This document shows, piece by piece, positions 25,378-35,500 of a stretch of DNA of 64,000 nucleotides. Every line of letters begins with the position of its first letter. Position 1 is the first letter of the stretch. Source of the stretch: Allobosea sp. CRIB-10 (GTDB lineage: Bacteria > Pseudomonadota > Alphaproteobacteria > Rhizobiales > Beijerinckiaceae); NCBI RefSeq assembly GCF_900112185.1, contig NZ_FOKP01000026.1, forward strand, positions 1-64,000. The letters are read 5' to 3'. A program made the position numbers and the translations under genes. The notes beneath the pieces are model-generated. The model was not told the origin of the DNA. It saw only the letters and a program-made list of their open reading frames with translations, and did no database searches.

Positions 25378-26691
25378 CTAGACCTTGAGGCGCGCTGCGG
25401 CAGCTGCCGCGCTCCGACCGGCGAGGGTGGCGCCGCCGGCGGTCATGGCGCCGCCGCCGGCGCTCGCCTCGCCAGCGAGCCAGAGCTTACCGCCAATCGG
25501 CTCGGCGAGGACGTCACGCGCGCCGGCATGGCCGGGCCGGCAGACCGAATAGGAGCCATGCGAGAACGGGTCGGTCCACCAGGCCGGAAACGAGACCGGG
25601 CCGGCCGCCTTGCGAAACTCGGACCCGATCATCGCGGTGAGCAGGTCGACGACCTGCTCGCGCGCAGCGGTGGGGCCGGCGGTCGAGAGGTCGCGGGCAA
25701 AATCGCCGCCGCAATAGCCGATGACGATGCCCTGGTCGCCGGGGAAGAGCTCGAAGCTGATCAGTCGGTCGGCCGAGCCGGCCTCGAAATAGGTCGTGCC
25801 CGGCATGATGCCGAAACGCTCGTCGACCTTGAGCGCGATCTTGGTGAGCGCACCCATGCCGATTCCGGCGAGCGCGTCGCGGCTGCGGGCAGGCAGCTCC
25901 GGCACGAACCGGATCGCACCGGCCTTCAGCACGCCGACAGGCACGGTGACGATGCAGGCGCGCGCCCTGAGCGTCCCAGAGGCGGTGGTGACGGAGACGC
26001 CACGGCCGCTCCAGTCGATCGCGGTGACGGGCTGGTTCAGGCGGATGTCGAGGCCTTGCGCATAGCGAGCGACCAGGTTGCCGTAACCGCTCGGCACGAC
26101 ATAGTCCTCGCCGGCCCAGAGCCGCTGATAGTCCAGCGCGGAGATGCGCGCCGATTCCTCGCCGATCGAGAGCAGCATGCTGGAGGCCGCAACCGGCGCG
26201 AGGTCCGGGCCGAGATCGCTCAGCACCTCCGCGACCGAGAGGTCGCGCGTCTCGAGATCGGCATTGTCCAGCCGCCGGTCGATCTCGCCGAAGGCGCCGC
26301 GGCGGCGGGCGCGATCGCCAGCAGGCATGGGTTTGCCGCCCTGGAAGAGCTGGAAGCCGCTGCCCCAGCTTTCGTTCGGCGTCGCCACCCCGAGCTCGCG
26401 GGCGATCTCGGTCCAGGGATTGCGTTCCGCCCAGTGGATGAACATCGCACCGGCGTCATAGGACGGGCCGAGCGAGGCATCGGTGAACGTGCGGCCGCCG
26501 AGGCGGTCACGCGCTTCCAGCACGATGGCCGAACGGCCGGCCGCCTGGAGCTGCCTGGCTGCAGCGATGCCGGCGGCGCCGGCGCCGATCACGATCACGT
26601 CAGGCTCGGAGGCACGGACGGGGAAGGACGCGCCGGCGAAGCCCGTCGCCAGCGCGCTCGCGCCCATCAGAAGTCTCCGGCGGTCAAGCAT
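25378..26691 (-). CDS. FAD-dependent amine oxidase, exported by TAT
   Basis: A 437-residue flavoenzyme of the monoamine/polyamine oxidase family. It starts MLDRRRLLMGASALATGFAG, a twin-arginine signal. The FAD dinucleotide fold is VIVIGAGAAGIAAARQLQAA and the second FAD motif ARDRLGGRTF. The C-terminal end GEASAGGGAMTAGGATLAGR contacts FAD in this family. It would oxidise a primary or secondary amine in the periplasm, giving aldehyde, ammonia and peroxide. It is divergent from the TonB receptor, with a 357-bp gap. An ORF extends 21 codons upstream but lacks a signal. Confidence 0.87.
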   Translation of the reverse strand: MLDRRRLLMGASALATGFAGASFPVRASEPDVIVIGAGAAGIAAARQLQAAGRSAIVLEARDRLGGRTFTDASLGPSYDAGAMFIHWAERNPWTEIARELGVATPNESWGSGFQLFQGGKPMPAGDRARRRGAFGEIDRRLDNADLETRDLSVAEVLSDLGPDLAPVAASSMLLSIGEESARISALDYQRLWAGEDYVVPSGYGNLVARYAQGLDIRLNQPVTAIDWSGRGVSVTTASGTLRARACIVTVPVGVLKAGAIRFVPELPARSRDALAGIGMGALTKIALKVDERFGIMPGTTYFEAGSADRLISFELFPGDQGIVIGYCGGDFARDLSTAGPTAAREQVVDLLTAMIGSEFRKAAGPVSFPAWWTDPFSHGSYSVCRPGHAGARDVLAEPIGGKLWLAGEASAGGGAMTAGGATLAGRSAAAAAARLKV

Positions 26692-27048
26692 CAGGAACGG
26701 GTTCCGATCTGCGGTCGCGTCAAGATGGCAGCCTCCCTTTGCGCTGCAATACACGACTGCGAGTGCGGCGGGAGCAGGGCCATCACAGCTTTGCGAGGTG
26801 CTCGGTCCAACGATTTTGCCGGCGCATCGTCTTTCAGTTTAGACGAATGACAATCTTAGACTGGAATTCCAATAAATAAGTAATGTATCACGCAGCCAAG
26901 AGTCTATTGACAGTTAAATTGAGCTTTAATAACCGCTGATGGTGAAAGTAAGGCGATTGGCCTAGTTTTCAGTCATTATAAAAAAGCAATTTAACTTGGC
27001 AAGGTGTCTTGGCAGGGACAATTGCTTCTCAGCGACGGGATATGGGCG
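26692..27048. other. Intergenic region between amine oxidase and TonB receptor
   Basis: 357 bp with no gene, AT-rich from about 26830 to 27000 in contrast to both flanks. It holds a perfect 10-bp palindrome TGGAATTCCA (26862-26871) and a TTGACA at 26907-26912 without a good -10 at normal spacing. It must contain the two divergent promoters. An iron-regulator site is expected for a haem receptor, but no clear consensus match was seen. Confidence 0.5.
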
Positions 27049-29325
27049 ATGGGGACGAACTGCAGCGGGCTGCGCCATGGCGTGGCGCTTGGCGCCTTGA
27101 TGTTGGCGGCGACGCCGGTGCTCGCGCAGCAGCAGCGCAATCCCGCTCCGCCGGCAGCGGTCGATCAGCTGCAGCTCGACCAGATCAATGTTCAGGGCGA
27201 GCGGCAGGCTGCGCCCCTGCTGCAGGGGCCGACGACCACGACGACGACGCGCGCCGAGCTCGACCGGCAACAGATTCAAAGCCTGACGGACCTGTCCAAC
27301 CGGATCGAGGCCGGCATCACCTTCAACCGGGTGACCAATTCGCTGAACATCCGCGGCCTCGACGGCGCCCGCGTGCTGACGACGATCGACGGCATCCGCC
27401 TGCCTTTCACGACGGACACACGCGTCAACGGTCGCGGAATCGGTCCGGCCTTCGACTTCGACACCCTGTCGTCGCTCGACCTGCTGCGCGGCCCGAGCGG
27501 CGGCGGCACGCTCGGTGGCGGCTCGCTGGGTGGTGCGCTGGCGGTCCGCACGCTCGATCCGGAGGACCTGATCCGCAACGGCCGCTCCTATGGCGCGCTC
27601 GCCAAGACCGGCTATGACAGCACGGATCAGGCCTGGTTCGGCAGTGCGGCGGCAGCGGCGCGCATGGGCAATACCTCCGTCCTGCTCCAGGGCGGCTTCC
27701 GCAATGGCCACGAAATCGACAACAAGGGCAACGTCAAGACGATCGGCGCGACCCGCACCGCGCCGAACCCAGACGATTTCAACCAGTACAGCTTCCTGGG
27801 CAAGATCTATCAGCAGGTCGGCGAGGCGCACCGCTTCGGCATCACCGGCGAATTCTTCAAGCGCTCCGACCGTTTTCAGACCCGAAACAACACGGTCTCG
27901 CTCACCGGCAATTATCGTCCCGGCGCCCACCGGACGGGCGAGGATGTCGAGCGCAACCGCGTCTCGCTGACCTATGACTACAAGCAGCCCGGCGGCTTCC
28001 TCGACGAGGCGCATGCGAACCTGTACTGGCAGCGCATCAAGCGCAACGACCTCACCAACGCCTGGCGTTACACCAGTATCGTCGGCCCCTTCGCGCGCGA
28101 CAACGAAAACGAAGAGAACTCCTACGGCTTCGTCGGCTATGGGGTGAAGAACTTCCAGACGGGGCCGGCTTCGCACCGCGTGACGTTCGGCACCGAACTG
28201 CGCATGTCCACGCTCGAACAGTACTCGACCGGCGTCGACAACTGCCCGCCGCGTCCTGCCTCCGGAACGTACACGGGGGCCTTCACGACCTGTAACAACC
28301 TGCACACCAACCAGGCCGACATGCCGAAGATCGACGGCAAGCTCGCCGGCTTCTATCTGCAGGACGAGATCGGTTTCCTGGACAACCGGCTGCGGGTGAC
28401 GCCCGGCCTGCGCTACGACTGGTATGAGGAGGTGCCGCAATACACGGCATCCTATTTCGCTGGCGGCTCGAGACCGACCAGCCTGCCGCCCTCGTCGAGC
28501 GATTCGGCCTGGTCGCCGCGCATCCGGCTCGAATACGACATCCTGCGGAACGCGCCTTTCGTGAAGGACGTCACACTCTTCGCGCAATGGGCCAAGACCT
28601 TCCGGGCCCCGACAGCGGACGAGCTCTATGGCCGCTTCGGCGGACCGGCAACCTATCTGCGCACCGGCAATCCACAATTGCGGCCCGAGACCGGCAACGG
28701 CATCGACGTCGGCGCGCGCTTCGGGGACAAGCAGCTCGGCGGCTCGATCACCTATTTCCACACCAATTACCGCAACTTCATCGAGTCCTATCAGGTTCTG
28801 CCTGCCGGCTTCATGGGGATGTATCTGCAGGGGGGTGTCCTGGGTTACCGCAACATCGCCCGCGCCGAGATCCAGGGTGTCGAGATCAACGGGCAGTACG
28901 CCTTCGCGCCGAACTGGCTGGTGCGCGGCTCCTTCGCCTATACCCGCGGGCAGAACAAGGACGACAACACCTTCCTGAACTCGATCCCGCCGGTGCAGGG
29001 CATCGTCGCCGTCGCCTATGGCACGGATCGCTGGGGCGCCGAGGTGTCCGCCAAGATGGCCGGCAAGCGCGACGACGTCTCGACGGTCGCGGGGACGCCG
29101 CCGACCACGGGTTTCAAGGCGCCCGGCTATGCGATCTTCAATGCGACGGCCTGGTGGCGGCCGGTGCCGGAGATCGCCGATCTCGAACTGCAGATTGGCG
29201 TCTACAACATCTTCGACCGCAAGTACTGGGACGCGGTCAACGTGCCGCTCTCGCGCCCGCAGCCGCGCGACTACTACAGCGAGCCCGGCCGCACCGTGAA
29301 GGCGACGCTCAAATACCAGTTCTGA
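27049..29325 (+). CDS. TonB-dependent haem/haemoglobin-type outer-membrane receptor
   Basis: A 758-residue receptor. ATG 27049 gives a good signal peptide (MGTNCSGLRHGVALGALMLA then ATPVLAQQ); a GTG at 27004 is a poorer choice. Plug domain about 50-180 with LNIRGLDGARVLTTIDGIRL, then a 22-strand barrel ending in an aromatic-terminated strand (KATLKYQF). The FRAP box (KTFRAPTADELYGRF) and the following GNPQLRPE box, near residue 520, are hallmarks of haem receptors. Energy comes from TonB-ExbBD, not encoded here. No haem ABC genes are adjacent. Confidence 0.9.
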   Translation: MGTNCSGLRHGVALGALMLAATPVLAQQQRNPAPPAAVDQLQLDQINVQGERQAAPLLQGPTTTTTTRAELDRQQIQSLTDLSNRIEAGITFNRVTNSLNIRGLDGARVLTTIDGIRLPFTTDTRVNGRGIGPAFDFDTLSSLDLLRGPSGGGTLGGGSLGGALAVRTLDPEDLIRNGRSYGALAKTGYDSTDQAWFGSAAAAARMGNTSVLLQGGFRNGHEIDNKGNVKTIGATRTAPNPDDFNQYSFLGKIYQQVGEAHRFGITGEFFKRSDRFQTRNNTVSLTGNYRPGAHRTGEDVERNRVSLTYDYKQPGGFLDEAHANLYWQRIKRNDLTNAWRYTSIVGPFARDNENEENSYGFVGYGVKNFQTGPASHRVTFGTELRMSTLEQYSTGVDNCPPRPASGTYTGAFTTCNNLHTNQADMPKIDGKLAGFYLQDEIGFLDNRLRVTPGLRYDWYEEVPQYTASYFAGGSRPTSLPPSSSDSAWSPRIRLEYDILRNAPFVKDVTLFAQWAKTFRAPTADELYGRFGGPATYLRTGNPQLRPETGNGIDVGARFGDKQLGGSITYFHTNYRNFIESYQVLPAGFMGMYLQGGVLGYRNIARAEIQGVEINGQYAFAPNWLVRGSFAYTRGQNKDDNTFLNSIPPVQGIVAVAYGTDRWGAEVSAKMAGKRDDVSTVAGTPPTTGFKAPGYAIFNATAWWRPVPEIADLELQIGVYNIFDRKYWDAVNVPLSRPQPRDYYSEPGRTVKATLKYQF

Positions 29326-29351
29326 GCATCATCAGGTTCGAGACCCACTTC

Positions 29352-29378
29352 AGCCGGCCCTTCGGGGCCGGCTTTTTT
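29352..29378 (+). terminator. Rho-independent terminator of the TonB receptor gene
   Basis: AGCCGGCCC (29352-29360), loop TTCG, GGGCCGGCT (29365-29373), then a T run. It lies 27 bp after the receptor stop and is the strongest terminator in the window. Confidence 0.95.
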
Positions 29379-29505
29379 GTCGGACGCTGAAAGCGCGAGC
29401 GGTCCGCGATGCTGGCGAAGACATGCGTGCTGTGCCGGCACGCTGCCCCGGGGCGCGTCGAGGGGCGGCGATGTGCGGTAGGGCGGCCGTGCCTCCGCGC
29501 CTTCC

Positions 29506-32500
29506 TCAGAATCTGAGTTCGACTTTTCCTTTGAGGGCGTGGTCTCTTGCGCGTTCGGCGATTGCTGCGGAGTAGGTGAGGCCGATCGCAGTTGCGTTGG
29601 AGAGGCGCCAGTCGAGGCCGGCTTCGGCGACGAGGGCGTCGCGGTCGATCGGGGTGGCGAAGACGCGCGCCGGCGTGGCGCCGAGGAGGAAGCCGGTCCT
29701 GACCTGCGGGGTGAGCTCGCCAAAACCGTGGCGCCAGCCGAGCATGGCCCGGGCGAAGAGCGGCATCGCGCCGAGCCGCGCCTCGGCGCGCAGGCCGAGC
29801 GTGGTGAAGCCGAGGCTCTGCTCATGGGAGGACAGGCGCAAGGCCGCCGCCCCGCCGCGCTCGCTGCCGGCCTCCGTGCTGACCCGGATCAGCGCCAGCT
29901 GGGCGAAGGGCTCGATGGCGAAGCCCTGGAAGGCGAAGGCATAGCCGAGCTCGGCAAAGCCCTGCGCGACCTGCCCTGGCCGCTGCAGCCGCAGCAGGTC
30001 GCCGAAGCCGCGGATCGCGACCTGGCGGCGGATGTCGCTCTGCGACCAGCTATAGGCGGCGCCGGCATCGAAGCGCAGGCTTCCGAAGCGGGCGCCGGCA
30101 TAGAGCGCGGCATGGCCGCTCTCGAGCCGGCCCGAGGACAGGCGGGCATCGACGTCGAAACGCGACTGGCTGTAGCCGCCGGCGACGCCGAGCTTCAGCG
30201 AGGAGCCGGGCGCGTCGTAGAGCACGAGGTCCGCCCCGAGCAGGGCGCCGCCGCCGCGCCGGCTGAGCGAGCCGGCATTGCCGTCGGCGTCGCTGTTGCC
30301 GGTGCCGCCGAAAGCCGTGCCCCAGAGCGCATAGCGCGGCTGCGGCAGCGGCGCCGGCATCGCGACCGCGTCCCTGGCGCCGGGCAGATCGGCGGAGAAG
30401 CTCGCCGCGACCTGCCCGCCGGGGACCGTCAGCAGCGGGCCGCGCAGATGCGAGAGGATGGTCTCGCGCACCAGCCGGCTCTCGTCGATCATCACGCTGA
30501 CGGCCTGGGCATGCGCCTCGGCGGAGAGCAGGTCGAAGCCGGTGCGGGCCTGATCGGCGGTGCTCGACAGCAGCGCGTCGTAGACAGGATTGCCGGCGCC
30601 GAGCCGCTCCGCCGCCACCGCGATGAAGCCCTGGTTGCGCGTCTGCGCGATGGAGGGGCGCGGCGCCGGGCCGGGGGCGGGGCCGGGGTCTGGGCCGGGC
30701 CCAGGACCGGGACCGGGACCGGGACCAGGGTTGGGACCGAAGCCGGTGTCGTTGCGCGTCATCGTCAGCGTGACGCTCTGGCCGCCATAGCTCAGCGCTG
30801 GCGTCAGGAAGGCGAGGTTCGCGCTGACAGAGCCAAAGCTGCCGCTCACCCCGCCCGTGGCGCTCAGGATCACATAGCTGGTCGCGGCGGCGTAATTGCC
30901 GCCTTGCGCCAGCACCTGCACCCTGCCGCCCGCAAGCGTCGCGGCGCCCGAGGCCACGATCCTGTCGCCATTGCCGGCCGCATCGACCTCGACCTGATAG
31001 GTCGAGCCGGCGGCGAAGGCGACATTGCCGGAGACGTTCAGCCTGCCGATCGAGTTGCCGGGCGCGACCGTGCCGCCGCTGGCGAGATTGAGGCCGCCGA
31101 CGCTGCCGGAACCGCCGAGGACGCCGCCGCTGACGCTGACCGGGCTCGCCAGCGCCCCGTCGACGACGAGCCTGCCGCTTTGCAGCAGGGTCGAGCCGGT
31201 ATAGCTGCTCGTGCCCGACAAGGTCAGCGTGCCCGAGCCGAGCTTGGTCAGCCCGCCCGTGCCGGAGATCGTGCCGGAGACACTGGTCGATGTGTTGTTC
31301 GCCCCCAGGCTCAGCCGGCCGGCGCCGAGCGAGACCGCGCCTGCCCCGGCGAGCGAGCCGATCGTCTGGTTGAAGCCGGCGAGGTCGAGCGTTGCGCCGG
31401 CCGCGACGGTGAAGGCCGAGGCGCCGGCGAAGGCGCCGGCCGCCCCTGTCCGCAGCACGCCGCCCGTGACGCTGGTCGCGCCGCTGTAGCTGCTCGTGCC
31501 CGACAGGGTCAGCGTGCCGGTGCCTTGCTTGGTGAGCCCGCCCGTGCCGGCGATCGTTCCGGAGAAGCTGGTCGAGCCGTTGTCGCCGCCCAGGCTCAGC
31601 TGGCCGGAGCCGAGCCTGACCGCGCCGGCCCCGGCGAGCGAGCCGATGCTCTGGTCGAAGCCAGCAAGGTCGAGGCTGGCGCCGGCCGCGACGGTGAAGG
31701 CCGAGGCGCCGGCGAAGGCGCCGGCCGCCCCGGCCCGCAGCACGCCGCCCGTGACGCTGGTCGCGCCGGCATAGCTGCTCGTGCCGGTCAGCACCAGCGT
31801 GCCGGCCCCGACCTTGGCCAGGCTGTCGCCGGCGCCGGCAATGAGGCTGGAGCCGATCGTCGTGGTGAGGCCGGCCGCTATGTTGATCGTGCCGCCGCCG
31901 ACGACGGCGAAGCGCAGCGAGCCGCCCTCGAGCACATAGCCGTCGCTGTTGAACTGCAGCGTGTCGACATCCTGCGTGCCCTCCACGCTGACCGTGCCGG
32001 CCGCCCCCTGGAAGACGCCGACCGAGCCGCGCCATGGCCCGTTGGAGCCGGCCTCGCCGGGAGCGGGCGCCCAGTTGGTGGCGCCGGCGCTCCAGCGGCC
32101 GCTGCCGCCCTCGATCGTACCGTTGCCGACGAGATCGGCGCCGTCCCAGAACTGCAGGCCCTGGCTCTGGCCCGGGCCTGGGCCCGTCCCGACCACCAGC
32201 AGATCGACCTGCGTCGGCGAAGCCGAGGGCGCGGTGGAGACCCTGCCCGTGGCCCCCGCGACCGATGGCGCCGACAGCGCCAGCGTGTCGAAGGCGCCGC
32301 TGATCGTGCCGCCGCCGGTGACGTCGAACAGCCGGTAAGAGCCGGCCGAGGCGACATTGGCGGTCAGGGTGCCGCCGAGCTGGAGATTGCCGGCCGCGCC
32401 GGTGCCGTTGATGATGATGAGGTCGTTGTTGGCGCCGCCGACCACGCCGGGATTGTTCAGTTCGAACACCGTGTTCGAGCCGGCGTTCAGCGTCAGCGAG

Positions 32501-35500
32501 CCGAGCGTCAACGTTCCCGGGCTGGTGCCCGGCGAGAGCGTGCCACCCGCAGCGATCGTCACCGCCCCGGCGATCGTGCCCGTGCCGCCGAGCGTGGCGC
32601 CATTGCCGACCTCGACGCTGGACGAGGTCAGCGTCGCGCCGCCGGAAATCGTCATCACGGTCCCGGAGCCTTGGACGAAGGTGTCGCCGGTCGTCACCGT
32701 CGTGCCGACGCCGTCGATGCGCACCGTCGAGTTGGCCAGGAAGGGATTGCCGCCATTGTCCAGCCTGCCGCCCTGGTCGACGACGAGCGTGCCGCCGGCG
32801 ACCATCACGAGGTCGCCCAGCGTCAGCGAGCCGCCGCGGATGATGAAGGAGCCGATGCCGCAGCTGCAGATCGAAAGATAGCTACCGAGCGTGCCGGTAC
32901 CGCTGTAGATTTGCGCGCCCGCCCCCCTGAACTCGAGCGAACCGGCGCCGGAGAAGCCGCCGGAGAAGGTCGTCGTCTGGTTGGTCAAACCGGTGATCAG
33001 GGTCGAGCCAGAGCCGATCTCGACGGCGCCAGCCCCCGCGAGCGAGCCGACCGCGACGAGGCCGATACCGCTGCCCACCTCGAGCACCGCTCCCGTCGCG
33101 ACCGTATGGTCCGATCTCAGCGAGAAGCCGAACTGATTGTCCGTGACCAGCCGCCCGCCCAGCACCTGGGTCTCGCCGGAATAGTCGTTGCTGCCCTTGA
33201 ACAGGAGCGTGCCGGCGCCCGTCTTGGTCAGCCCGCCGGCGCCACCCAAATTGGTCGACACGCCGACGTCGTAGCCGTTGCTGTCGAAGAAGACGCCGTT
33301 CGCGCCGATGGTCTGCGTGGTGAAGCCCAGAAGGTAATCGGCCTCGTTACGCGTCGCCCGCACGATGCCGCCGTTGAAATTGAGCGTCTCCGTTCCGGCG
33401 CCCTTGATGACCTGCCCGGTCTCCAGCACGCCGCGGCCGCTCGTGGCATCGCCGAGCAGGTTGAGCGTGCCGCTGGAGCCGCCTTTGACCGCCAACGCCG
33501 TTTCCACCGCGCTGACCTTGCCGTCATTGCTGATGGTCAGCGTGCCGGTGCCGAAGTTGCCGACATAGAGCGTGCCGCTGTTGGTCCAGGTCGAGCCCAT
33601 ACCCGTCACCGTCACGGTGCCGGTGCTGCCGGTGGCCTGGCCGACGCGACCAATGGTGTTTGAGACCGTGCCGAGGTTCTCGATGGTTAGCGTGCCGGTG
33701 CCGGAGTTGCCGACAGTGAGCGTGCCGTTGTTGGTCCAGCTCGAGCCGGCACCGGTCACTGTCACCGTGCCGGCGGTATCGTTGCCGCTGACATAGCCGG
33801 CGCCGCTCGACACCTTGCCGCCATTCTCGATTGTGACCGTGGCGGTGCCCAACTCGCCGACACGGAGCTCGTTGGTGATGGTCCAGGTCGAGCCGGCACC
33901 GGTCACCGTCGCCGAGGCGCTGCCGCTGTTGTTGCCGAGCCGGCCACTGGCGCTCGAAACGGCGCCGCCATCCTCGATCCTCAGCACGCCGGCGCTCGGG
34001 ATAACGAGATTGCCGCTATTGGTCCAGGTCGAGCGGGCACCCGTCACTGTCACCGTGCCGGTGCTGCCGGATCCTCCGGCGATTGTGCCATCGGTGTTCG
34101 AGACCGCGCCGCCATCCGCGATCGTCAGCGTGCCGTTGCCGACCCAGAGTCTACTGCCATTGGTCCAGGTCGAGCCGTCCCCGGTCACCGTCACCGTGCC
34201 GGTGCTGCCGGCGTTGTAGCCGACATAGCCAATGTTGCTGTTCGAGACCTTGCCGCCGTTCTCGATCGTCAGCGTGCCGGCGCCATTATAGCCGACATAG
34301 AGGTCGCCGCTATTGGTCCAGGTCGAGCCCAGGCCGGTCACCGTCACCGTGCCGGTGCTGCCGGCGTTGTAGCCGACGTGACCATTGGTGTTCGAGACCG
34401 TGCCCTGGTTCTCGATGGTCAGCGTGCCGGTGCCGGAGTTGCCGACATAGAGTTCGCCGCTATTGGTCCAGGTCGAGGCCAGGCCGGTCACCGTCACTGT
34501 GCCGGTGCTGCCGGCGAAGTTGCCGACGTAACCGGTGGTGTTTGAGACCTTGCCGCCATTCTCGACGGTCAGTGTGCCGGTGCCCAAACTGCCGACATAG
34601 AGATCACCGGTATTGGTCCAGGTCGAGCCGAGGCCGGTCACCGTCGCCGCGCCACTCGCGTAGCGGGCGTCGCCGAGGGCAGCCACGGTATTCGAAACCT
34701 TGCCGCCATTCGCAATGGTCAGCCTCCCGGCTCCGTAATTGCCGACAATGAGGTGGCTGCTGTTGGTCCAGGTCGAGCCGGGGCCGGTCACCGTGGCCGT
34801 GCTGGTGCTGGAGCTGGTGAAGCCGACGAGGCCGACGCTGCTGGTGACACTGCCACCGTTCTCGATCGTCAGCGTGCCGGTGCCGAGATTTCCGATAGTG
34901 AGCGTGCCGCCATTGGTCCAGGTTGAGCCCCCGCCGGTCACCGTCGCCGTGCCGGTGCCGCTGGCGTGATAGCCGAGAACGCCATTCGTGTTCGAGACCC
35001 TGCCGCCATTCTCGACGGTCAGCGTGCCGGTGCCGAAATCGCCGACACGGAGATCGCCGGTATTGGTCCAGGTCGAGCCCGTGCCCGTCACCGTCGCCAC
35101 GCCGGTTGAGCTGGCGAAGTTGCCGACATAGCCGGCTGAGTTCGAGACCTTGCCGCCGTTCTCGATCGTCAGCGTCCCGGTGCCGAGAAGGCCGACGGCC
35201 AGCTCACCGGTATTGGTCCAGGTCGAGCCGGTACCCCTGACCGTGACCGTGCCGGTGCTGCCGAAAGCAAGACCGACAATGCCGATGGTGTTCGAGACCG
35301 TGCCGCCGTTCGCGATGGTCAGCGTGCCGGTGCCGAAATCGCCGACACGGAGATCACCGGTGTTGGTCCAGGTCGAGTCGGTGCCGGTCACCGTAACCGT
35401 GCCGGTGCCGGTGCCGAAACCGAGGCCTATCGTGCCTCTTGTGTTGCTGGCTCTGCCGCCATTCTCGATGGTCAGTGTGCCGGTGCCGTTATTGCCGACG

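Noticed and set aside
26851..26880. Irr or RirA iron-control box
   Set aside because: TGGAATTCCA with TTAGA nearby is suggestive but does not match a consensus well enough to name.
26962..28761. Open frame of 599 codons on the - strand
   Set aside because: Antisense of the TonB receptor gene; the sense strand has signal peptide, plug and FRAP box.
29539..33663. Open frame of 1,374 codons on the + strand
   Set aside because: It is the antisense shadow of the autotransporter gene; its translation is Arg/Ala/Gly-rich low-complexity sequence without domains.
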